A stretch of DNA of 64,000 bases from positions 3,162,001 through 3,226,000 of the forward strand of contig NZ_JARZAE010000004.1 in the NCBI RefSeq assembly GCF_029892095.1. Reading direction: 5' to 3'. Shown here in pieces: positions 57,313-64,000 of this stretch. Source of the DNA: Kitasatospora sp. MAP12-44. GTDB taxonomy: Bacteria > Actinomycetota > Actinomycetes > Streptomycetales > Streptomycetaceae. The position numbers and the translations under genes are program-made. How positions within the stretch are numbered: the stretch's first letter is position 1; each line of letters starts with the position of its first letter. Under the pieces are notes generated by a model. It made no database searches. It was given only the letters and a program-made list of their open reading frames with translations, and was not told the origin of the DNA.

Positions 57313-57882
57313 ATGCCGTACACGATCCTGCCTCCCGACCAGTCCGCCCTCCCCGTTCTGGAGACCGAACGCCTGCTGCTGCGCGCCCCCGAGCCGGCGG
57401 ACGTCGACGCGATCGACCGTGCCTGCCAGGACGAGGCGATCCAGCGCTGGACGGTCGTCCCCTCGCCCTACCGCCGCGAGGACGCCGAGTTCTTCGTCCA
57501 CCAGCTCGCTCCGGACGGGCTGCGCACCGGCGGCAACCTGATCTGGTGCGTACTGGAGAAGGAGACCGGCACGCTGGTCGGCACCCAGGCGCTGACCGCG
57601 CGCGGGCCGGGCGCGGCAGAGGTGGGCTTCTGGGCCACCGAGGAGTCGCGTGGACGCGGCTACACCGTCGAGGCGCTGCTCGCGGTGGCCCGCTGGGCCT
57701 TCACCGAGCGCGAGCTGCGCCGCCTCGAGTGGGTGGCGTTCGTCGGCAACGAGCCCTCGCTCGCGCTCGCCCGCCGCGCGGGCTTCACCATCGAGGGCAC
57801 GCTGCGCTCGTACGCAGCCCAGCGCGGCGAGTACCAGGACGCCTGGATCGGCTCGCTGCTGCCCGCCGACCTGGCCGGCTGA
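57313..57882 (+). CDS. GNAT acetyltransferase, RimJ/RimL type
   Basis: 189 residues. GNAT fold with an N-terminal LETERLLLRAPEPADVDAI strand-helix (about 17-35), the acetyl-CoA pyrophosphate loop around WATEESRGRGYTVEALLAVARWAF, and a late LARRAGFTIEGTLRSYA segment typical of RimJ/RimL N-acetyltransferases. The acceptor is unknown (protein N-terminus or small molecule). ATG at 57313 has no ribosome-binding site. GATACT lies 6 bases before it, consistent with a leaderless mRNA. Confidence 0.88.
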   Translation: MPYTILPPDQSALPVLETERLLLRAPEPADVDAIDRACQDEAIQRWTVVPSPYRREDAEFFVHQLAPDGLRTGGNLIWCVLEKETGTLVGTQALTARGPGAAEVGFWATEESRGRGYTVEALLAVARWAFTERELRRLEWVAFVGNEPSLALARRAGFTIEGTLRSYAAQRGEYQDAWIGSLLPADLAG

Positions 57883-57922
57883 ACCACCGCGCCTGTCAGT
57901 GCCCGGGTCTACGCTGCCCCGC

Positions 57923-59155
57923 ATGACCGCAGCGCAGCCGACCCCCGCTCTGACCCTCAGCGCCGACGAGGCCCGCCGGATCGTCCTGCGGGCCCAGGGC
58001 CTGCTCGGCGCGCCCGACCGGCGCGCCGGGGTGCCCGGGATGCTGCGCCGGCTGGGCGCCGTCCAGCTGGACACCATCTCGGTGCTGGCCCGCTCGCACG
58101 AGCTGGTGCCGTACGCCCGGCTCGGTGCGATCGGCCGCCCGGCCGTGGAGCGCGCGTACTGGGGCTCGGAGACCACTTTCGAGTACTGGTCGCACGCGGC
58201 CTGCCTGCTGCCCGTGGAGGAATGGCCGCTGTTTGCCTTCCGGCGCCGCGCCTACCGCGCCCGCGGGCACCACTGGGGGCACCAGGTCAGCCCCGAGGCC
58301 TACCAGCAGGTGCTGGACCGGCTGCGCGCCGAGGGCCCGCTGACCTCCACCGAGCTCGGCGGCGCGCGGCAGTCCTCGGGGGGCGACCCCCGGACCCCCG
58401 AAGCCCCCTCCGAGTGGTGGGACTGGTCCGAGACCAAGATGGCCGTCGAGCGGGCACTCGCCTTCGGCGACGTGGTCTGCACCGAGCGGCGCAGCTGGAA
58501 GCGGGTCTACGAGCTGGCCGAACTCGCCGTCCCGGCCGAGCTCTACGGCCAGGAGCCGAGCGACCTGGACTGCCTGACCCGGCTGGTCCGCCAGGCCGGG
58601 CAGGCGCTCGGGGTGGCCACCCGCGGCGATCTGATGGACTATCACCGACTCAAGGCCGAGCAGGTGGACGCCGTGCTGGCCGACTGCGGCCTGCTGCCGG
58701 TGGCCGTCGCCGGCTGGGGCTCGACCCCGTCGTCCGCCGGGGTCCCGGTGCCGGCCTGGGCCGACCCGGCGGGGCTGGCGAGCGAGCCGCGCGGCCGCCA
58801 CCGCACCACCCTGCTCTCCCCGTTCGACTCGCTGATCTGGGACCGCGCCCGCACCGAGCGGATCTTCGGCATGGCACACCGACTGGAGGCCTACACCCCG
58901 CGCCACAAGCGGGTGCACGGGTACTTCGCGATGCCCGTGCTGGCCGGCGGGCGGCTGATCGGCCGGGTCGACCCGGCCCGCGAGGGGCGCACCCTGGTGG
59001 CCCGTCAGCTCTCGCTGGCCGAGCCCAAACAGCTGCCGGCGCTCGCCGCGGCGCTGCGCGAGGCGGCCGACTGGGTGGGCTGCGACGCGGTCCGGGTGGA
59101 GGCTTGGGACGAGGACGCGCTGCGTCCCGAGCTGGAGCGTCTGCTGGCGGCGTGA
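57923..59155 (+). CDS. YcaQ/AlkX-type winged-helix DNA glycosylase
   Basis: 410 residues of the HTH_42 (DUF1006) family, which includes Streptomyces AlkZ and E. coli YcaQ (AlkX). These enzymes unhook alkylated bases and interstrand crosslinks. The catalytic QxD motif is visible as GAVQLDTI near residue 50, the form seen in YcaQ and not the QxQ form of AlkZ. Tandem winged-helix character is seen at residues 20-60 and 140-300, with a conserved LLSPFDSLIWDR segment and a late basic KRVHGYF beta motif. ATG at 57923 is 40 bp after the GNAT gene, same direction. Confidence 0.87.
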   Translation: MTAAQPTPALTLSADEARRIVLRAQGLLGAPDRRAGVPGMLRRLGAVQLDTISVLARSHELVPYARLGAIGRPAVERAYWGSETTFEYWSHAACLLPVEEWPLFAFRRRAYRARGHHWGHQVSPEAYQQVLDRLRAEGPLTSTELGGARQSSGGDPRTPEAPSEWWDWSETKMAVERALAFGDVVCTERRSWKRVYELAELAVPAELYGQEPSDLDCLTRLVRQAGQALGVATRGDLMDYHRLKAEQVDAVLADCGLLPVAVAGWGSTPSSAGVPVPAWADPAGLASEPRGRHRTTLLSPFDSLIWDRARTERIFGMAHRLEAYTPRHKRVHGYFAMPVLAGGRLIGRVDPAREGRTLVARQLSLAEPKQLPALAAALREAADWVGCDAVRVEAWDEDALRPELERLLAA

Positions 59156-59160
59156 CGACC

Positions 59161-59185
59161 CCGGTCGGGGCTCACCCCCGACCGG
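59161..59185. terminator. Terminator between YcaQ-like and response-regulator genes
   Basis: CCGGTCGGGG (59161-59170) pairs with CCCCGACCGG (59176-59185), 5-base loop, between two convergent genes. Confidence 0.8.
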
Positions 59186-59206
59186 CCCCCATCGGCCTGC
59201 TGTCCG

Positions 59207-59935
59207 TCAGCCTATTTCGAGGATCTTCTCCCGCATCGCGTAGACCACCGCCTCCATCCGGGAGTGCAGCTGCAGCTTCTCCAGGATGTTGCGGACGTGG
59301 TTCTTCACGGTGTTCTCGCTGATGAACAGCTCCTTGGCGATCTCCCGGTTGTTCATCCCGGTGGCGACCAGCTTGAGCACCTCAAGCTCCCGGTCGGTCA
59401 GCCGGGGCGCGGGCACCAGGTCCCGGTCGTCGGAGCGCCGCTGGATCATCGACTTGAACTCGGTGAGCAGCTTGGACGCCATCGACGGGCTGATCTGCGA
59501 CTGGCCGTCGGCAACCGCCCGAATTGCGGTGGCCACCTCGTCGGTGGAGATCTCCTTGAGCAGGTAGCCGGTGGCGCCTGCCTTGATCGCCTCGTAGAGG
59601 TCGGCCTCCTCATCGCTTATCGTCAGCATGATGATCTTGGTGCTGGGGGCCACCTCCTTGATCGAGGTGCAGGCCTCGATCCCGCTGCGGCGCGGCATCC
59701 GGACGTCCATCAGAATGATGTCCGGCAGCAGGTCGGCAGCCTTGAGCACCGCCTCGGCGCCGTCCCCGGCCTCCCCCACCACCCGGATGTCCTCCTCTTC
59801 GGCGAGGACGATCTCCAACCCCCGGCGGAACAGCGCGTGGTCGTCCACGACCAGAACTCTGATCGGCTCCCCGCCCCGCGGCACATACTCGGGATGCGAA
59901 CTCATCCCCCCTCCCCTGTCGGATTGCTCCCCCAT
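59207..59935 (-). CDS. Orphan NarL-type response regulator
   Basis: 242 residues. Receiver domain at about 25-145: acidic pair in VVDDHALF, phosphoacceptor D77 (IILMDVRMP), Thr in MLTISDEE and Lys in YLLKEIST. A LuxR-type HTH follows at about 175-238 (LTDRELEVLKLVATGMNNREIAKELFISENTVKNHVRNIL). No kinase gene is adjacent. This well-conserved regulator is found beside hpf in streptomycetes as I recall. Two ATGs have good ribosome-binding sites: 59935 (GGAGG, 5-base spacing; chosen) and 59905 (GGAGG, 3-base spacing). Confidence 0.92.
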   Translation of the reverse strand: MGEQSDRGGGMSSHPEYVPRGGEPIRVLVVDDHALFRRGLEIVLAEEEDIRVVGEAGDGAEAVLKAADLLPDIILMDVRMPRRSGIEACTSIKEVAPSTKIIMLTISDEEADLYEAIKAGATGYLLKEISTDEVATAIRAVADGQSQISPSMASKLLTEFKSMIQRRSDDRDLVPAPRLTDRELEVLKLVATGMNNREIAKELFISENTVKNHVRNILEKLQLHSRMEAVVYAMREKILEIG

Positions 59936-60061
59936 CCGCCCCTCCCGGTCACCGGTCACTGTGGGGGTTCATCATTCCATGGCATCCGGAGCCGGTCCGC
60001 CCTGTCGATCTTCCGGCTCCCCCGGACGGGTGCAGGGCCGGCGGAACGGGCCGCGAACAGG

Positions 60062-60092
60062 CCCGGCGGCCGGCTGTCGGCCGGCCGCCGGG
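60062..60092 (-). terminator. hpf terminator
   Basis: CCCGGCGGCCGG (60062-60073) pairs perfectly with CCGGCCGCCGGG (60081-60092), 7-base loop, 25 bp past the hpf stop. Confidence 0.8.
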
Positions 60093-60116
60093 GTCGATGT
60101 GGGTGAGTGCGTGCCG

Positions 60117-60809
60117 TCAGCGTTCGCCGGGCGAGTTGATCGCGCCGCCCGCGCCGCCGACCTCGCCGTTCGGCATCAGGCCGTCGGTCTGCAGGTGGAT
60201 CACGCCGTAGTCGTAGCCGTGCCGCCGGTAGACGACGCTGGGCTGACCGCTGTCCTTCTCCACGAAGAGGTAGAAGTCGTGACCCACCAACTCCATCTCG
60301 AAGAGCGCCTGATCGAGCGTCATCGGCGAGGCTGCGTGGGTCTTCTCACGGACCACCAGCGGCCCGTCGCCCTCGACGTCCAGCGGCCCGGCCTTCGTCT
60401 TGCGCACCGCCGGCTCGGCCAGCTCCTCCGCGGTCGCCGTGCCCGGCAGGGCCGCGATCCGCGCGGTCGCCTCGGCGACACTGAGCGGCGTGGTGCGCGC
60501 TCCATGGTGGACCCGGCGCCGGTCGGCGGACTTGCGCAGCTGCGCGTCGAGCTTCGCCGAGGCCAGATCGAGCGCCGCATACGGATCGGCGGCGGACGCC
60601 TCGGCCCGGATCACCGGACCACGGGTGCGGACGGTGATCTCCACGCGCTCGGACCGGTCGGCCTGGCGCGGGTTGTGTTCCTTGGACACCTCGACGTCGA
60701 GGCTGATCACCTTGCCGTCGAACTTCTGGACCTTCTCCAGCTTCTCGGCCACGTGCTCGCGGAACCTCTTGGGCACCTCGGTCTTGCGGCCCTTGACGAC
60801 GATGTCCAC
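60117..60809 (-). CDS. hpf: Long-form ribosome hibernation promoting factor
   Basis: 230 residues. An N-terminal S30AE domain (about 1-105; VDIVVKGRKTEVPKRFREHVAEKLEKV, then LASAKLDAQLRKSADRR) binds the 30S decoding centre. The C-terminal dimerisation domain (about 170-225; VREKTHAASPMTLDQALFEMELVGHDFYLFVE, VVYRRHGYDYGVI) joins two ribosomes into 100S particles in stationary phase. GTG at 60809 has GGAG six bases upstream. The gene normally responds to stress and light; no clear sigma-B-type promoter was found by eye. Confidence 0.95.
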   Translation of the reverse strand: MDIVVKGRKTEVPKRFREHVAEKLEKVQKFDGKVISLDVEVSKEHNPRQADRSERVEITVRTRGPVIRAEASAADPYAALDLASAKLDAQLRKSADRRRVHHGARTTPLSVAEATARIAALPGTATAEELAEPAVRKTKAGPLDVEGDGPLVVREKTHAASPMTLDQALFEMELVGHDFYLFVEKDSGQPSVVYRRHGYDYGVIHLQTDGLMPNGEVGGAGGAINSPGER

Positions 60810-61183
60810 GCAGAACTCCGATCCCTCGTGCTGTCGCCGATCCGGAGTCTCTCCGGACCGGGCTGAGACCCAGCCTGGCCAGCCAATCTGTCGCCGGCCC
60901 CGCACTGCGCCCTACCGGCGCCGCGAGCTGGGCCCTCACTCCACTTCCTCCCCACCAGGGACGCTTGAAACCCCCCTGGAGCCTCATCAGACACCCCGGG
61001 CGGGTTTTTCGCCTCTCCAGCGGACCATAGGCGGAGTCGAGTCGGCCGGACAGCTGTTCCCCCCTGTCTACCCTCTATCGAGTGAAGTGAGGGTAAATAT
61101 CTGGACAACTCCGCCCAGACGGCCCACCCTGAGCACACCCGCGGCCGGTTACGGCCGCCGGTCGAGCCGCCAGGAGGTGTCCC
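60810..61183. other. 374-bp divergent region upstream of hpf
   Basis: No gene recognised. It should contain the hpf promoter and the promoter of the ComFC-type gene. An AT-rich patch near 61080-61105 and a short T5 run at 61004-61008 are visible, but no classic terminator or riboswitch. Confidence 0.5.
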
Positions 61184-61942
61184 ATCACCACGCTGACCAC
61201 TCCCCTGTACGCGCTGCTCGACCTGCTGCTGCCCACGCCGTGCGCGGGCTGCGGCGAGGAGGGCGGCGGTGGTCAACTCTGCATCGCCTGCCGCGATCTG
61301 CTGGCCGACCTGCGCGGGCGCCGGGCCGGCCCCAGTCCGGCCCCGGCGGGCCTGCCGCCGGTGCACTCCTGTGCGGTGTACGCGGATCCGGTGCGCCGGC
61401 TGCTGCTCGCCCACAAGGAGCGCGGCGCGCTACGGCTGGCCGGTCCGCTCGGCGCCGTCCTGGCCGGCGCGGTCAACTCGGCGCTGGCTGAAACCGATAC
61501 CCGACCCCCGCAGGGCGTCCTGCTGGTCCCGGTCCCCTCGGCCCGGCGAGCGGTGCGGGCCCGCGGTCACGACCCGATGCTGCGCCTGGCCCGCTGCGCC
61601 GCACGGGAGTTGAGCCGCGCCGGGCTGCCCTGCCAGGTCGGCCCGGCGCTGCGCCCGTCCCGCGGCGTCGCCGACCAGGCCGGGCTCGGTGCGGCCGCGC
61701 GGCACCGAAATCTGCACGGCGCACTGGCAGTCCCGCGCGCGCTGCGCCCTCGGCTGGCCGGCCGTCAGATCATCCTGGTGGACGATCTGGTGACCACCGG
61801 CGCCAGCCTCGCCGAGGCGGCCCGGGCGCTGGCCGCCGCCGGAGCGCCACCGCTGGCCGCCGCGACCGTCGCCGCCACCGCCCGCCGGGCCGTCGGCGGG
61901 CGACTGCCGCGCGCCGTCCATCGGCGCCGTCAGCCGGGGTAG
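61184..61942 (+). CDS. ComFC-type phosphoribosyltransferase, apparent ATC start
   Basis: 252 residues if started at 61184. The N-terminal zinc ribbon has two CxxC pairs (CAGC and CIAC), followed by the PRTase domain with the PRPP loop ILVDDLVTTGASLAEA and the RGHDPMLRLAR segment typical of ComF. The first ATG, GTG or TTG in frame is the GTG at 61361, which would delete the zinc ribbon. Yet AGGAGG (61172-61177) lies six bases before an in-frame ATC, from which the protein would read (M)TTLTTPLYALLDLLLP. Either ATC is the start, or ATG has been misread. The gene ends 13 bp inside convergent lpqB. Confidence 0.8.
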   Translation: MTTLTTPLYALLDLLLPTPCAGCGEEGGGGQLCIACRDLLADLRGRRAGPSPAPAGLPPVHSCAVYADPVRRLLLAHKERGALRLAGPLGAVLAGAVNSALAETDTRPPQGVLLVPVPSARRAVRARGHDPMLRLARCAARELSRAGLPCQVGPALRPSRGVADQAGLGAAARHRNLHGALAVPRALRPRLAGRQIILVDDLVTTGASLAEAARALAAAGAPPLAAATVAATARRAVGGRLPRAVHRRRQPG

Positions 61943-63816
61943 CCCGGCAGCGCTCCATGCTTGGCGTAGGCCCGCCACTGCCACGCGGCGTTGCCGCCCT
62001 GGCCGTAGATGGCGTGCTCGGGGTCCGCGGAGTCCGCGAGCACCGAGTCCGTGCGGGACTCCGAGGCGGCCACCACGGTCATCCCGTCCACCGCCTGCAG
62101 CGGCGAGTCGGCGATCTGCGAACCGTCCGTCTGCACGTAGTGCAGCTGCGGGACGCTGTCGGTCTCCTTGCCGAGCACCAGCAGCAGGTCGGTGTCGGCC
62201 CAGGAGACCGAGGTGACGTCGAGCTGCGGGGCGAGCAGGCGCAGCGAGCCGATCTGCACGACCGGCGCGTCGGGCGTGCCGGAACGCAGCACCAGGCCGA
62301 GCGCCAGGCTCGTCGCCCCGCTGCCGTCCTTGAGCAGCAGAGCCGCCCGGGTGCCGTCCGAGGAGAGCTTGATCCCGTCGACCGTGTGACCCGCGGGGAG
62401 GTCCACATTGACCACCGTGTGGACCGGGCCCCGGATCAGCAGGACCTCGGGGGCGGCCGGGTCGCGGTCCACCACCCAGAGTCCGCCGTAGCCGTCCCAA
62501 CTGGGCGAGGTGAAGCCCTGCTGGGGGTTCGGGGCATGGCTGACGGCCACCGGCGGGCCGAGCTTCTCGCCATTCGCGAGGCCGGCCAGGTACAGGTCCT
62601 TGGCATCGTCGCTGACCACCGCGGCCTGCTTGTTGTCCCGGCTGACCGCGAACGGCCCCATCAGGTGGTCGGCCGTCGGGGCCAGCCCGGCGGGCTGGGT
62701 CGCCGCGCCGAGGGCGCCCGGCACCGGGGCGGAGTTGTCCTGCCCGGACATCCGGTACAGGCTCCCGCTGACCTCGTTGCGGTAGTACGCCGGCGTGCTG
62801 GCGCCGATCGTGCCGGCCAGCGCTCCCGGCGCGGACGGCAGGACCTTGGCCTGTGCCGAAGTCAGCGTGCAGAGCGTGGAGTTGTGCCGGTTGGTCAGCG
62901 TCACCGAGTCGAGCGAACCGCTGCCGCCGGCCTGGCTGGACAGCGTGAAGTAGAGCTGGGCCGCGATCAGTTGGCAGCCGGCGCCGTTGACGGCGGTGCC
63001 GTCGACCTGCACCCGCGGGGTCCTCGGGTCGTCCCCGCCGACCGATCCGACGATCTTGGCGTCACCGAACGCGGAGTGCACGGCCGGGCCGAGCCAGTCG
63101 GAGGGGCCCATGGCCACGGCGGTGGCCGCGGCGCTGGCCGGGTCGACCCGGCGGCGCAGGTAGATCGGGTCCGGCACCAGCACCGGCTGCTGGGTGACGG
63201 GCTGCGTCGGGTCGGGCGCGGTGTAGAAGTACCGGTCCACCTGCTGGTAGGTGTTGGCGAAGTTGGTCTGGTTGACGATCAACCCACCCGGCAGATCGTC
63301 GATCCGCCACTGCGCCCTGCTCGCGTCCCTGGCGTCCTTGGCGACATTGACCAGGGTGAAGGCAGCCTCGTAACTGTCGTCCTCGACCGCCGAGTAGGTG
63401 TGCTTGGCATCCAGCTGCCCGACCTCGGGGGAGTGGATGGATATCTGGGTGCTCGCCGAGTCGCTCTCGGTGGCGGTCGGGCCCGGCGTGGTGTTGCGCA
63501 GGATCACCACCCCGTCGTCCGGCCGCCAGGTCTTGACCGCGTTCGGCGTCAGGTACTGCTGCGCGGTGTTGTAGCCGCGCTCGTCGGCGATCGAGGCGTC
63601 CAGGAAGTTCTGCAGCACCTCGCGCGGGGTCTGCCCGTCACGCGGCGGCACCGGGATCACCCTGACCTGCACCCCGTTGTCGCCCCCGGCGCCCGGCGGC
63701 GGGGCGATCCGCTCGGGATCGCCGCTGTCGGGCATCGTGGTGCACCCGGCCGCGAGCAGCGCGGTCAGGACAGCCCAGACGCCCCAGGCAACGGGCTTAC
63801 TCCTGATCGTCCCCAC
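61930..63816 (-). CDS. lpqB: Lipoprotein LpqB
   Basis: 628 residues. Signal peptide with lipobox LLAAGC (Cys25), a GerMN-like domain (about 70-330; VRVIPVPPRDGQTPREVLQNFLDA) and a beta-propeller C-terminus (about 340-625). In actinobacteria LpqB binds the extracellular part of MtrB and tunes MtrAB signalling. GTG at 63816 has GGAGGGG seven bases upstream and overlaps the mtrB 3' end by 20 bp, so the two are coupled. The 3' end overlaps the convergent phosphoribosyltransferase gene by 13 bp. Confidence 0.95.
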   Translation of the reverse strand: MGTIRSKPVAWGVWAVLTALLAAGCTTMPDSGDPERIAPPPGAGGDNGVQVRVIPVPPRDGQTPREVLQNFLDASIADERGYNTAQQYLTPNAVKTWRPDDGVVILRNTTPGPTATESDSASTQISIHSPEVGQLDAKHTYSAVEDDSYEAAFTLVNVAKDARDASRAQWRIDDLPGGLIVNQTNFANTYQQVDRYFYTAPDPTQPVTQQPVLVPDPIYLRRRVDPASAAATAVAMGPSDWLGPAVHSAFGDAKIVGSVGGDDPRTPRVQVDGTAVNGAGCQLIAAQLYFTLSSQAGGSGSLDSVTLTNRHNSTLCTLTSAQAKVLPSAPGALAGTIGASTPAYYRNEVSGSLYRMSGQDNSAPVPGALGAATQPAGLAPTADHLMGPFAVSRDNKQAAVVSDDAKDLYLAGLANGEKLGPPVAVSHAPNPQQGFTSPSWDGYGGLWVVDRDPAAPEVLLIRGPVHTVVNVDLPAGHTVDGIKLSSDGTRAALLLKDGSGATSLALGLVLRSGTPDAPVVQIGSLRLLAPQLDVTSVSWADTDLLLVLGKETDSVPQLHYVQTDGSQIADSPLQAVDGMTVVAASESRTDSVLADSADPEHAIYGQGGNAAWQWRAYAKHGALPGYPG

Positions 63817-64000
63817 CCTTTGACCCCTCCGTGTCCGCTGTCGTCGCTGGCCCGACCGCCCCGCCAGCGGGCCGGTGAAGCGTACGGTCGACCACCACAT
63901 GGGCACCGACCGCGCCGTACCCGGCGGCCGCCGCACGGACGTCCGAGGGGTCCACGACCGGTCCCTTGGGCAGCGGCTTGGAGCCGAGCCCGGGCCCGAT
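63797..64000 (-). CDS. mtrB: 3' end of sensor kinase gene mtrB
   Basis: The last 67 codons of a minus-strand gene that ends with TAA at 63797. The visible part is a Pro/Gly/Ala-rich and finally acidic tail (TEGSKGGDDQE) beyond any kinase domain, so identity cannot be read from motifs. The assignment comes from the strongly conserved mtrA-mtrB-lpqB gene order in actinobacteria and the 20-bp overlap with lpqB. Confidence 0.65.
   Translation of the reverse strand: MGPGLGSKPLPKGPVVDPSDVRAAAAGYGAVGAHVVVDRTLHRPAGGAVGPATTADTEGSKGGDDQE

Overview
The window looks like a chromosomal core segment from a member of the Streptomycetaceae (Streptomyces, Kitasatospora or a close relative). GC is very high, third codon positions are strongly GC-biased, GTG and TTG starts are common, and the gene set is typical of the family: an SsgA-like sporulation protein, the pkaA/pkaB kinases, a giant NAD-glutamate dehydrogenase, ftsEX-ctpA-smpB, secA-hpf and mtrB-lpqB. 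From memory, the order resembles the stretch of the S. coelicolor chromosome from hpd to lpqB. I could not check this by alignment. No insertion sequence, prophage, CRISPR array or biosynthetic cluster was seen.

Layout. 0-6 kb: hpd (cut by the window edge) divergent from an Lrp-type regulator, a PDZ-less Lon-like protease, an IclR regulator, a two-component pair and an SsgA-like protein. 6-15.5 kb: an SF2 helicase, then a cell-surface group made of a class F-like sortase, a large MprF-type lysyltransferase, a Tat/lipoprotein NodB-like deacetylase, a secreted protein with an LPxT-like tail, and an MFS exporter. 15.6-16.7 kb: a tRNA-Cys preceded by a tiny cysteine-rich ORF, followed by a HigBA-type toxin-antitoxin pair. 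16.7-21.3 kb: a three-subunit molybdenum hydroxylase operon with unusual features. 21.6-31.1 kb: GH20 hexosaminidase, DUF3039 protein, AlgH, murA with an overlapping upstream ORF, HU, malic enzyme, a candidate sRNA and helD. 31.2-38.5 kb: tmRNA, an Ag85-like esterase, smpB, ctpA, ftsX, ftsE, a tiny zinc-ribbon membrane protein and prfB. 38.5-45 kb: kinases pkaB and pkaA, divergent from an FHA-FtsK ATPase. 45-52 kb: NAD-glutamate dehydrogenase and pruA. 52-64 kb: HAD phosphatase, DUF6912 protein, Rv3235-like protein, secA, GNAT, YcaQ/AlkX glycosylase, an orphan response regulator, hpf, a ComFC-type phosphoribosyltransferase, lpqB and the 3' end of mtrB.

How genes work together. PruA and glutamate dehydrogenase carry proline carbon through glutamate to 2-oxoglutarate, and a CRP-like palindrome lies between them. 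SmpB and tmRNA form the trans-translation system. FtsE and FtsX form the division/hydrolase-control ABC complex, and MtrB works with LpqB. PkaA, PkaB and the neighbouring FHA-domain ATPase are a plausible kinase/phosphothreonine-reader set (inference).

The most unusual signals are: the cysteine-rich ORF and hairpin in front of tRNA-Cys; the loss of the catalytic glutamate in the molybdenum subunit together with a long repetitive tail on its 2Fe-2S partner; the murA upstream ORF; a strong Shine-Dalgarno sequence pointing at an ATC codon in the ComFC gene; and a promoter-terminator unit with no clear gene next to helD. All functional calls rest on reading the sequence by eye; no database search was possible.
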